A DNA stretch of 64,000 bases, taken from assembly GCA_016709965.1 (NCBI GenBank), contig JADJLT010000006.1:434001-498000 (forward strand), read 5' to 3'. This document shows positions 53,801 through 63,866 of this stretch, piece by piece. The DNA comes from Betaproteobacteria bacterium. GTDB taxonomy: Bacteria > Pseudomonadota > Gammaproteobacteria > Burkholderiales > Rhodocyclaceae. Within the stretch, counting starts at the first letter, position 1, and each line of letters starts with the position of its first letter. Under the pieces are notes generated by a model. That model had not been told where the DNA came from. It was given only the letters and a program-made list of their open reading frames with translations, and searched no databases. The position numbers and the translations under genes were made by a program.

Positions 53801-56800
53801 GACGACCGTCCGCAAGTTGGCAGCATCAGCAGCCCGACGGTGGCCGAAGGCGGCAACCTGGACTTCGCCGTCACCCTGACCCACCCGAGCACCACCCCGA
53901 CCGTGGTCACCCTGACCCCGGCCAGTGGCAGTGCGACGCTGGGCACCGACACCAGCCCGCTGCAAGTCAGCTTTGACGGTGGCCTGAACTGGTCGCCGGT
54001 GGTTGGCAGCACGGTCAGCGTGCCGGCCGGCAACACCGACTTCATCGTTCGTGTGCCGACCGTTGATGACAATATTTCCGAACCGACCGAGACGATGACG
54101 CTGGGTGCAGCCACGGCGCAGAACGCGGCGCCGGTGGTGGGTACTGGCAGCATTACCGACAACGACGGCACGCCGAGCCTGTCGATCGACGACGTCACGG
54201 TCAATGAAGCGGCCGGCACGGCCACCTTCACGGTGACCCTCTCCAACCCGAGCGCAGGCACGGTGACGGTGGGTTACAACACGAGTGATGGCACGGCGAC
54301 GGTTGCGGGCAACGACTACGATGCGAGCACGGGCAGCCTGACGTTTGCGCCGGGTGTGGTGACGCAAGTGGTGACGGTCAACATCAAAAATGATGGGATT
54401 TACGAAGGCTCGGAAACCTTCAACGTTAACCTGACGAGTCCGGTCAACGCGACGATTGGAGATGGCCTGGGCATTGGCACCATCAAGGATGACGGGACGG
54501 GTGTGGGCGGCACGGACGATGACCGGCCGACGCTCAGCATCAGCAACCCGACGGTGGCGGAAGACGGCGGACACGCCGTGTTCACCCTCAGTCTGTCCAA
54601 CGCTAGCACCATCCCGACCACGGTCAGTCTGGCGCTTGGCAACGGCACGGCGAGCAGCCCGGCCGACTACACCACGGGTCTGGAAGTGTCGACTGACGGA
54701 GGTGTGACCTGGACCCCGGCGAACAGCGCCACCTTTGCGGCGGGCGTTACCAGCGTTCTGGCGCGCACCCCGATCGTTGATGACAACCTGGCCGAGTCGG
54801 CCGAAACCTTCACGCTGACGGCGACCACCACGGCGGGCGCCACCGCCAACCCGAGTGCGGTGGGCACCGCCAGCATCACCGACAACGACACCCCGGCCTT
54901 CTCGATCAATGATGTGACGGTCAACGAAGGGGCGGGCACCATCACCTTCACGGTGACCCTGAGTAACCCGAGCGCGACGGCGACCACCGTGGCCTACGAC
55001 ACCACCCCGGGCACGGCCAGCACCCCGGCCGACTACGCGGCGGGCGTTGATGGCCTGACCGGCACGCTGAGCTTTGCCGCCGGCGTCACCAGCCAGACCA
55101 TCACCCTCAACATTGCCAACGACACCGTGTACGAAGGGGCCGAAACCCTCAACGTCAACCTCAGCGGTGCCACGGGTGGCGCCACCATCAGTGACGCGCT
55201 GGGCATTGGCACCATCATGGACGACGGCACGGGGACGGGTGGCAGCAACGACGACCGGCCGCAAGTCGGCAGCGTTAGCAGCCCGACGGTGGTTGAAGGC
55301 GGCAACCTTGACTTTGCCGTCACCCTGACCACCACCAGCACCACCCCGACCGTGGTCACCCTGACCCCGGCCAGTGGCAGTGCCACACTTGGCACCGACA
55401 CCAGTCCGCTGCAAGTCTCCTTCGATGGCGGCACCACGTGGTCGCCGGTCGTTGGCAGCACGGTGACGGTTCCGGCCGGCAACCCGGGCTTCCTCGTCCG
55501 AGTCCCGACCGTTGATGACAATATTTCCGAACCGACCGAGACGCTGACGCTCAGCGCCTCGACGGCGCAGAACCTCGCCCCGGTACAAGGCACCGGCAGC
55601 ATCACCGACAACGACGGCACGCCGACGCCTGCCCTCACGGGCCCGGCCCTGGTTAACGAAGCCGCCGGAACGCTGACCTAGACCGTGACGCTCTCCACCC
55701 CGAGCGCCAGCACGGTCACCGTTGGCTACAACACCGCTGACGGCACGGCCACCGTGGCCGGCAACGACTACGTGGCGAGCACCGGCACCTTGAGCTTGCC
55801 CCGGGCGAAACCGTCAAGACCTTCACGGTGGCCATCAACAACGACAACACCTATGAAGGCAACGAGAACTACAGCGTCAATCTCGCTGCCCCGGTGAACG
55901 CCACCATCGCCACCGGCACGGTCAGCACGACCATTGCCGACGACGGCACGGGGGTCGGTGGCAGCAACGACGACCGTCCGCAAGTTGGCAGCATCAGCAG
56001 CCCGACGGTGGCCGAAGGCGGCAACCTGGACTTCGCCGTCACCCTGACCCACCCGAGCACCACCCCGACCGTGGTCACCCTGACCCCGGCCAGTGGCAGT
56101 GCGACGCTGGGCACCGACACCAGCCCGCTGCAAGTCAGCTTTGACGGTGGCCTGAACTGGTCGCCGGTGGTTGGCAGCACGGTCAGCGTGCCGGCCGGCA
56201 ACACCGACTTCATCGTTCGTGTGCCGACCGTTGATGACAATATTTCCGAACCGACCGAGACGATGACGCTGGGTGCAGCCACGGCGCAGAACGCGGCGCC
56301 GGTGGTGGGTACTGGCAGCATTACCGACAACGACGGCACGCCGAGCCTGTCGATCGACGACGTCACGGTCAATGAAGCGGCCGGCACGGCCACCTTCACG
56401 GTGACCCTCTCCAACCCGAGCGCAGGCACGGTGACGGTGGGTTACAACACGAGTGATGGCACGGCGACGGTTGCGGGCAACGACTACGATGCGAGCACGG
56501 GCAGCCTGACGTTTGCGCCGGGTGTGGTGACGCAAGTGGTGACGGTCAACATCAAAAATGATGGGATTTACGAAGGCTCGGAAACCTTCAACGTTAACCT
56601 GACGAGTCCGGTCAACGCGACGATTGGAGATGGCCTGGGCATTGGCACCATCAAGGATGACGGGACGGGTGTGGGCGGCACGGACGATGACCGGCCGCGT
56701 GTCAGTTCCATTGATAGTCCCACGGTTGTTGAAGGTGGCAACCTCGACTTTAATGTAATCATGTCGAACATCAGCACCACGCCGACCACCGTCACGCTGA

Positions 56801-59800
56801 CGCCGGCTTCCGGTACTGCCACGCTCGGCACTGATACCAGCCCGCTGCAGGTTTCATTCGACGGTGGTGCTAGCTGGACTCCGCTAGTTGGGACTACTGT
56901 CAGCATTCCTGCGGGTAGCGGTGGATTCATTGTGCGCGTTCCGACAGTCAATGACACGTTGGGTGAAGCCAATGAAACTATGACGTTGACTGCGTCTACG
57001 CCATTAGGTCAGATGGTTGGAACAGGAACCATTACCGACAACGATACTCCGGTCGTCAATATTTCCGGTCCTGTCACTTACAACGAAGCTGCAGGTACTG
57101 CGACGTTTACCGTGACTTTGAGTAACGCCTCGGCGCTACCGGTTTCCGTTGCTTTCTCGACGGCAAACGGGACGGCCACCGCTGGTAGCGACTACACCGC
57201 AAATGCTGGCACGCTTAACTTCGCTGCCGGTGTGATTTCCCAAACCATTACGGTAGCCATTGCCAACGATACGGTCTACGAAGGGGCTGAAACCTTTAAC
57301 GTCAACCTCAGCACGCCAAGTAATGCGACACTCGGTACGGCAACTTCCACGGCTACCATCATTGATGACGGCACGGGTATTGGTGGCACTAACAGCGACA
57401 TCCCATCCTTGTCGGTCAACTCGGTGAGCGTGCTTGAAAATGTCGGTTACGCCGTGTTTACAGTCAGCCTCTCCAACGCCAGTGCGCTTGCAACGACGGT
57501 TAATCTTGGTCTGGCCAACGGTACCGCTGTTACCCCGTCAGACTTTACCAATTCGATAGAGGTTTCCACCAATGGTGGGGCAACTTGGGTTACGGCGACT
57601 TCGGCGACCCTGGTTGCTGGTGCTACCAGCTTGCTGGCCCGTGTTCCGATTGTTAACGACTCGCTCGACGAAAACAATGAAACCTTCACCTTGCTTGCGA
57701 CGCGGACTTCCGGCGTGACTTCGAATGCGGTTGCGTCGGGCGCCGCCACCATCATCGACAATGACTCAACGCCTGTCCCGACGGTTGATACGAAGACGGT
57801 GCTTGAGGATATTCCTGCTAGCGGCAATGTTTTGACCAACGATACGGATGCTGATGGTGATGTGCTTTCAGTGACGCAGTTTGTCATCAACGGCACGACT
57901 TATGCGGCGAATGCGACAGCCACGCTGGTCGGTATTGGTACTTTGCGCATGAATGGCGATGGCAGCTATGTTTTCACGCCAGCGCCCGATTACAACGGTA
58001 GCGTACCGGTGGTCACTTATACGGTGAGTGATGGAACAAATACGGCAACGTCGACACTGACGATTTCGATGACGCCGTTGAATGACGCACCGGCCGGTAC
58101 CAACAAGACCATCACGACACTTGAAGATGTTTCTTATGTCCTGACTGTCGCGGACTTTGGCTTTACTGATCCGAAAGACAGCCCGGCGAACGCATTCCAG
58201 AGTGTGACGGTCAATGCCCCAAGCACTGGCACCTTGATGCTCAACGGGGTTCTGGTGACAGCAGCCACCATCGTACCGGTTTCTGAAATCACGGCGGGTC
58301 ATTTGATCTATACACCCGCGGCTAATGCAAATGCCAACGGAACGCCATCCAGCAACTTTACCTTCCAGGTGACCGATGACGGCGGTACGGCCAATGGTGG
58401 TCAGAATACAGACCAAAGTCCCAACACCATTACTTTCAACGTCACGCCGGCCATTGATCTTTCCGCAAAATGGATCGACTACTGGCAGTTCAACGAGGGT
58501 GCCGGTAGCGGAACGATTAATTACAACCCGGCGGTTGATCAGTTCGGCACGATCACCAACAACATGCCTCATTCGTCTCAGCCAGCCGATCCAGTCGCAG
58601 ATTTGCGTCCGACATGGACAACGGGTCGCAATGATTCAACAGCAATCCAGTTCAATGGTGTTGGTGGCGCATCGGCTGTGCGCGATGGCGGCTGGGTAGC
58701 TCTGGCCACTTCGGTCACCGATCCGCTTGCCGGGCAGACCGCATCCAAGGCTGCGTCGCTCAGCTTCTGGATCAAGACCACTCAGGTCGGATCGAACATC
58801 GGATGGGATTCGCCATCCGTGATCGGCATGGAAAACAATGGCGGTCAGGTCGATGTTCAATGGGGCTTTATCAATAACCAGGGCAAGATTGGTTTTGGTA
58901 TTGGTGACAATGCCGGTTTGATGAGCAACAACGCGATTAACGATAATCAGTGGCACAGCGTCACGATTTCCCACGACTTCACAACTGGCCGCACCTATAT
59001 GTGGGTTGATGGCACGGCGCAGGCATTCAACGGCACGATTCTGGCTGCCGGCTCAGTGGCACCCAATAAATTCCTTGGGTTTGGTGTGACCGCTGACGAC
59101 GGCAATACTTCGGACCGCTTCCTTAATGCGGCGCTGGAGGATGTGCGCATTTATGATGGCGTCTTGACGACTGCACAGGCTCAGGCCATATATGAGACTG
59201 AGCTTTGGGGTAGCCAGAGCTCTGTCATCGCCAATGATGGTCATGCCATTCATTTCTCGCTGGGCGTGAATGATGCAACGTCCATTGTCTTGTCAGGCCT
59301 CGTTGCAGGCACTACTGTTGCCGATGTGACGGGGGCTCATACTGGCACGGTTGGGGCGGGCGGGACGCTGGATATTTCGACCTGGGGGGCCAGTGAAGTT
59401 GTCCTCAGCAACTATGGAACGAGTTCCTTCCACGTTTCCGTGACGGGTACCGATGCGGTCGGCAATACCGCCAGCCAACTGCTATCCGTGGTCAATAGCG
59501 CGGATATGTATGCCGGCACAACCGGAAATGACACATTGAATGCGTCGGCCAATGCCAATGCACACGTCCTGGCAGGTGGTAGCGGCAATGACTCGTTGAT
59601 CGGTGGTGCCGGCGTTGATGTGCTGATCGGTGGTACTGGCAACGATACCCTGAACGGAGGTGGTGGCGCCGACGTCATTCGCTGGAACTATGCGGATCGG
59701 GGCGGGGTGGATACCGTGCAAAACTTTGGCACCGCGGCCGGCAGTGATGCACTTGATCTGCGTGACCTATTGCAAGGTGAGATCCACACCGCTTCCGATG

Positions 59801-60009
59801 CAGGCAATCTGGCCAATTACCTGCATTTCTCTGTGGCAGCGGGTTCGACAACGGTCGAAGTGAAGTCAGCCGGAAGCGGCGCAGTGGATCAGACCATTAT
59901 CTTGTCCGGTGTTGATTTGGTGACCGGGGTGACGGCATCAGCTGGTCAGACGATCGATCAGGCCATCATCCATAACCTGCTGAACAACGGCAAGTTGATT
60001 ACCGATTAA
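41818..60009 (+). CDS. giant LapA-like RTX adhesin (frame interrupted by small indels)
   Basis: Taken as one gene of about 6,062 residues once small lesions are corrected. N-terminal retention module (1-140) with a PAAG LapG-type protease site (codons 42160-42171), cadherin/Ig-like domains (42300-43320), one Calx-beta, six 723-codon repeat units (43681-56697), three divergent Calx-beta (56698-57770), cadherin-like domains (to 58455), a LamG-like domain (58468-59205), RTX repeats GNDTLNAS/GGSGNDSL (59515-59690) and a C-terminal secretion signal. Lesions are at about 43945, 45710, 47938, 48381, 49445, 51450, 52042, 52082, 52221, 52366, 53728 and 55798, plus TAG at 55679; they sum to +3 bases. 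Probably a sequencing artefact, possibly real inactivation. It would anchor in the outer membrane and mediate biofilm adhesion. Confidence 0.85.
42160..42171 (+). other. LapG-type cleavage site in the adhesin retention module
   Basis: Codes for Pro-Ala-Ala-Gly (residues 115-118) after an acidic stretch LLEEEA. LapG-family periplasmic proteases cut between the two Ala of (T/P/A)AAG motifs, releasing the adhesin when c-di-GMP is low. No lapG or lapD gene is in the window. Confidence 0.7.
43681..56697 (+). repeat. six tandem copies of a 2,169-bp coding unit (36 Calx-beta domains)
   Basis: Units at 43681-45849, 45850-48019, 48020-50188, 50189-52360, 52361-54529 and 54530-56697. Nominal length is 2,169 bases (723 codons); departures are explained by single indels. 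Each unit has six Calx-beta modules of about 120 residues, recognisable by repeated NEAAGT/VEGGN openings and DDGTG-GG-(S/T)(N/D)DD or TDNDGTP joints. Copies are nearly identical at base level. About 190 bases of a seventh partial copy precede the array from 43489. Unit 3 starts with a slightly different joint (DDGSGLGGSDDD, then TLAVSNP). Confidence 0.93.
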
Positions 60010-60029
60010 GTACACTCATCGGGCAACAA

Positions 60030-60057
60030 AAAGGGGCGATTCAGGTCGCCCCTTTTT
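60030..60057 (+). terminator. terminator after the adhesin gene
   Basis: AAAGGGGCGA (60030-60039), loop TTCAGG, TCGCCCCTTT (60046-60055) and further T residues. A run before the stem makes it usable from the opposite side too, where the Crp/Fnr gene ends at 60115. Confidence 0.92.
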
Positions 60058-60114
60058 TATTTCAATTTCGTTTGTTTTTTCCGGTTGACCGCAGCAATCG
60101 GTTTTGCAGGCTGA

Positions 60115-60807
60115 TTACTCGTGTTGACGGAGTTTGGTGGCGTTCGGGATGTGAATCTTTCGTCCTTCGACCACGATGAGGCCGAGTTCGGTCAATTCGT
60201 GCAGGATGCGCGAAAAATGTTCCTGCGTCAGGTTGAGGCGGGACGCGATGACGCCCTTGTTGGTCGGTAGCGTGATGGAAACATTCATTCCATCGTGCTC
60301 CTCCTCGGGCAATTCCCGCAGCATGTAGCCGATGATCCGTTGTTTGCCGGAGTGCAGCGAATACGATTCGACATCATTGATCAGTTTATGCAGGCGCATG
60401 GCCATGCTGGCCAGCATTTTGTGGCACAGCTTGTGGTTCCGTTGCAGATCTTCAAAAACAACGGCCTTCGAGATATGCAGCAGCAGGCAGTCGGTCAGGG
60501 CCTGGGCGTAAATGATGTAAGGCTTTTCCATGAACATCACCGCTTCGCCGAAACTCTGCCCCTGACTGATGATTTCGACCACTTTTTCATTGCCCTGCGC
60601 CGAGTTGAAGGCCAATTTGACCTGGCCATAAACCAGCAGATGAAAGCCGTTACACGGATCGCCCTTGTGAAAGAGAATTTCACCTTTGCTGAGATGAACT
60701 TCGCGCGTGCCCCGGGCGAAACGGGCGATTTCTTCCGGATCCAGTCCATTGAACAGCGGGACGTGGCTGAGGAGGGCTTCGATATTGATCGGGTGACTGC
60801 CTTGCAT
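60115..60807 (-). CDS. Crp/Fnr-family regulator (Dnr/Nnr-like)
   Basis: 230 residues: cyclic-nucleotide-binding-like beta barrel (about 15-130, LSKGEILFHKGDPCNGFHLLVYGQVKLA, GQSFGEAVMFMEKP), dimer helix, and a helix-turn-helix with NKGVIASRLNLTQEHFSRILHEL (180-205). The N-terminal Cys cluster of Fnr is absent, so it is not an oxygen-sensing iron-sulfur type; Dnr/Nnr proteins sensing NO through heme look like this. It lies downstream of norD on the same strand, which supports a denitrification role (inference). Confidence 0.85.
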   Translation of the reverse strand: MQGSHPINIEALLSHVPLFNGLDPEEIARFARGTREVHLSKGEILFHKGDPCNGFHLLVYGQVKLAFNSAQGNEKVVEIISQGQSFGEAVMFMEKPYIIYAQALTDCLLLHISKAVVFEDLQRNHKLCHKMLASMAMRLHKLINDVESYSLHSGKQRIIGYMLRELPEEEHDGMNVSITLPTNKGVIASRLNLTQEHFSRILHELTELGLIVVEGRKIHIPNATKLRQHE

Positions 60808-60883
60808 GGTGTGCTGATACTCGCTGGATGATGGCTTATGTTGGCACCAAGGGGACGCTTTAACAATACGTATTCCGGACTAC

Positions 60884-62728
60884 TTACTGACGGGTCAGTT
60901 GCACGTAAAGAAGGGGCAGACGGCTTGGTAATTCCTCCGGTTTGCGGATGACGCAGAAGCCGGCCGGGCCGAAAAGATAGGGCAGGTAGGCGCCGGCTTC
61001 ACTGTCGATGGTGACGCAGAAGGGCGTCAGACCCAGCCGCCGTGCCTCGTGAACGGCCATCCGCGTGTCCTCGATACCGTAGCGGGAATCATAGATGTCA
61101 AGATCATTTGGCTTGCCGTCGGTAATGATCAGCAACAAACGACGGCTGGCAGGCTGCTCGGCCAGAATCCTCGCTGACTGGCGGATGGCTGCGCCCATAC
61201 GTGTGTAGAAACCGGGCTTGATGGCCAGGATGCGGGCGCGGGCGGCGGCATCGTATTTTCCGTTGAAGTCTTTCAGCAAATGAAAGCGGATATTCTGGCG
61301 GCGCAAGGACGAAAAGCCGTAGATGCCAAAGCGGTCACCCGTCGCGGTCAACGCCTCGGAGACGAGCAACAGCGAATCGCGGATGACATCGACGATACGG
61401 TGTGAATCGGAAATTGGCGCATCGGTGGACATCGACAGGTCGGCCAGCAACAGGCAGGCGAGATCGCGTTCGCAACGGGCCTGGGCGAGATAGCCGCCGG
61501 CTTCCGGCGTATGGCCGGAGGCGCGGTCAGCATGGTTGCGCACACAGGAATCGACATCCAGTTCCGGCCCGTCCGGCTGGCCTTTGAGCCAGCGGCGCTG
61601 CGGGGCGAGGGCGGCGAACTGGCCGCGCAGCTTTCTGGCGGTGGCGGCGAGCTCGGGTGGCAATGCGGCTTGTCCGGCATCGCGGGCAATCATCGGTACG
61701 ATCAGGCAATGGGCCGGCTGCATGACATTTTTGCGGTAATCCCATTCCGGCTGCGAAATGCCGGGGCCGATCGGTGTGTCATCTTCAGCGGCGGAGGGCA
61801 GATCCAGGTCGAACTTGACGCGCGACTTGGCCGTCTCGCCATCGCGTGTCAGCGACAGCTTGTCCAGGTCACGGGCCGCATCGCGGGCATTCGGGTCTTC
61901 ATTATCATCGTAGGCGCGATTGACCCGGACGTATTCGGCCCATGTCGGCAAACTTTCGGCGCGGAACATGGCGAGCATCGGATTTTTGTTGTCCGGTGTC
62001 TCGACCTGTTCCGCCTTGTGCGCGTCCTTGGCCGATTCGGTATTGCCCCCGCTGCCTTCGCGGGGAAGCGTTTCGTTCGGATCGGCGAGGTTTGCGCCAG
62101 TTTCGATCGTATCGGCGCCGATCAGCCACAACAACACCGGCTGCGGGGGCTTTGACTTGACGGTATAAAGCGGCGGCAGGGCAGTGACTGAGCCCGGTTG
62201 CAGCAGCGCCTGGCGAATGGCGTTTTCCTGCGCTGCTTCGTCGGCTTGCAGGGCGCTGGGGTCAATTCGGCCAGAGAGGTGCGCGGCGACCAGTCGGCGG
62301 TAACGCTCGTTCAGTCCGGGATAGCGATCTAGTGCTTCACGGCTGGCGATCTGGTTGCGAACGAACCACGGCTGATCGGGCGAAACGTCGCTGGCCGCAA
62401 GAGCAGCCAACCAAAGATAGAGGTCGCGATTCAGCGACTTTTCCGGGAAGGCAGCGATTTCCGGTGGCAGGCGCAGGGTTTCGGCATCACGCCTGCCTTG
62501 GGCGACGCGTTCGTTGCTGCCGGCCAGACGCTGCATCCAGCGCCGGCGGGCGCCGTGTTCCTCGACGGTGGCGGCGGCCACCTTGAGACCGGGGTCACCA
62601 CCAAAGGCGCGGAACAGGATGCCGGCGGTCTTTTCGACCTCACTCATTTTGACCGCTGCTTCCGGGTAATGGCCGGCGGCAGTTTTGGTGACCCAGTTGT
62701 GCCAGAGTTTGCCGATGAATTCTTCCAT
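60884..62728 (-). CDS. norD: nitric oxide reductase activation protein NorD
   Basis: 614 residues, close to known NorD lengths. The C-terminal third is a von Willebrand A domain with the MIDAS motif DLSMS (430-434) and later LLIITDGKPND. The rest is helical and family-specific (EEFIGKLWHNWVTKTA). NorD is a soluble partner of the NorQ ATPase in assembly or metal insertion of nitric oxide reductase. norC, norB and norQ are not in the window and presumably lie beyond the right edge or elsewhere. Confidence 0.88.
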   Translation of the reverse strand: MEEFIGKLWHNWVTKTAAGHYPEAAVKMSEVEKTAGILFRAFGGDPGLKVAAATVEEHGARRRWMQRLAGSNERVAQGRRDAETLRLPPEIAAFPEKSLNRDLYLWLAALAASDVSPDQPWFVRNQIASREALDRYPGLNERYRRLVAAHLSGRIDPSALQADEAAQENAIRQALLQPGSVTALPPLYTVKSKPPQPVLLWLIGADTIETGANLADPNETLPREGSGGNTESAKDAHKAEQVETPDNKNPMLAMFRAESLPTWAEYVRVNRAYDDNEDPNARDAARDLDKLSLTRDGETAKSRVKFDLDLPSAAEDDTPIGPGISQPEWDYRKNVMQPAHCLIVPMIARDAGQAALPPELAATARKLRGQFAALAPQRRWLKGQPDGPELDVDSCVRNHADRASGHTPEAGGYLAQARCERDLACLLLADLSMSTDAPISDSHRIVDVIRDSLLLVSEALTATGDRFGIYGFSSLRRQNIRFHLLKDFNGKYDAAARARILAIKPGFYTRMGAAIRQSARILAEQPASRRLLLIITDGKPNDLDIYDSRYGIEDTRMAVHEARRLGLTPFCVTIDSEAGAYLPYLFGPAGFCVIRKPEELPSRLPLLYVQLTRQ

Positions 62729-62804
62729 GTCAGCGACCTGTTTCGTAATGGGTGGAACTGAATGAAGGCGCAGGATTTGCGCTGCTGGCTAGGCGCGAAC
62801 CGCA

Positions 62805-62824
62805 GCGATAGTCCTCACTATCGC
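62805..62824. repeat. nested palindrome in the norD upstream gap
   Basis: GCGATAG-TCCTCA-CTATCGC is a perfect inverted repeat. It sits inside outer arms GCTGCTGGC (near 62781) and GCCAGCGGC (near 62841) with one mismatch. No T run follows, so it is not a simple terminator. It may be a repeat remnant or an RNA stem in the ccoG-norD transcript. Confidence 0.4.
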
Positions 62825-62874
62825 GAGGATGAGCAACAACGCCAGCGGCGTAAAGACAGGCTTTCATGTTTCAG

Positions 62875-63864
62875 TCATTGCGAATTAGGTTGCTCAATTT
62901 TCCCTCCGGCGTCTTCGTCAGTATTTGATAAGGCCGAAAAACCGGCTTCATTGCGCCGGGCGTCGTCGTTGCTCACCCAGCGCAGCAACTGCCCGTTCGG
63001 GTTGTCGCGGTTGACGGTGTTGCAGGCTGAAATGCACTGGCCACATTGGGTGCAGGCGAACATCCAGCGTTTGACGTTGCGCGGTTTCAGGCGCATCGGG
63101 CAGACCGCGTCGCAGGCGCTGTTGGCACCGTGAAGGCAATGGGCGCAGTCGGTCAGACGCTTGCGGTCGAAGCCGACGACCATGGCCTTTTTGTTCACGA
63201 TCCAGGCGAAGCTCTGGAAGATGCCGATGGCGCAGCCATAGCGGCAGAATAGGTGACGGGCAAAGAGAAATTCGAGACTCAGAACCGTGGTGGCGGCAAT
63301 CAGGAAAATGACTTCCTTGGGGTAGAGCGTGAAGGTTAGCAGACCATGATAAACCTGAAACGGCGGCATCAGATAAGTCAGCCCGACCACCGCCCAGGCG
63401 AAGGCAAAGCCAATCGCAGAAGGGACGACGAGCAGCCAGTAACGCTTGTCGCGCTTGGCCGGCGTGCCATCCGGCTCCCAGGGCGGGGTTTGTTTCTTGT
63501 CCCAGACGGAATGCTTGCCGCTGGCAATCAACATCAGCCGGTTGATTGTTTCGACCACCGAAAAATGCGGGCAGAGCCAGCCGCAATACAGGCGGCCCCA
63601 TTTCCAGGCTACGCCGATGATCAGCGCCCCGGTGCCCAGCACCGGTAAAAACAGGTACAAAATGATATTGACCACTGCGGTGCCTGAATCGCCAGTGCCG
63701 GCGATCAGTTCATCGATGCCAAGATGCCACGGGTAAGTCAGGAAATAGGCATGCCGCTCGGTGAGGTCGTAGCGAAAGAGGTCAAATATCGGTGTGACGG
63801 TGAACAGCGTAAAGAAGCCGATCTGCGCGAACAAACGATAGCGCTGCAATCTTTCAATTTTCAC
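62875..63864 (-). CDS. polyferredoxin membrane protein (CcoG/NapH/NosR-type 4Fe-4S)
   Basis: 329 residues from GTG at 63864, two bases after the stop of the upstream gene; a frame open to 63909 would overlap that gene. About five membrane segments (around 12-30, 60-88, 145-165, 185-200). Cysteine motifs: CGWLCP (94-99), CRYGC (207-211) and two ferredoxin-like clusters CxxC...CxxxC at 240-255 and CTQCGQCISAC at 271-281. Such proteins pass electrons from the quinone pool or act in copper-site assembly. Next to norD it may serve nitric oxide reductase biogenesis or electron supply. Confidence 0.85.
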   Translation of the reverse strand: MKIERLQRYRLFAQIGFFTLFTVTPIFDLFRYDLTERHAYFLTYPWHLGIDELIAGTGDSGTAVVNIILYLFLPVLGTGALIIGVAWKWGRLYCGWLCPHFSVVETINRLMLIASGKHSVWDKKQTPPWEPDGTPAKRDKRYWLLVVPSAIGFAFAWAVVGLTYLMPPFQVYHGLLTFTLYPKEVIFLIAATTVLSLEFLFARHLFCRYGCAIGIFQSFAWIVNKKAMVVGFDRKRLTDCAHCLHGANSACDAVCPMRLKPRNVKRWMFACTQCGQCISACNTVNRDNPNGQLLRWVSNDDARRNEAGFSALSNTDEDAGGKIEQPNSQ

Positions 63865-63866
63865 TG

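Noticed and set aside
44000..56535. Very long minus-strand open frames (up to about 830 codons) opposite the adhesin repeats
   Set aside because: They repeat with the 2,169-base period, are rich in Arg, Gly and Val with no recognisable domain, and arise from the strong codon bias of the plus-strand Calx-beta repeats.
43681..56697. CRISPR array or mobile element as the source of the repetition
   Set aside because: Units are long, contiguous and coding, with no spacers, terminal inverted repeats, target duplications or transposase.
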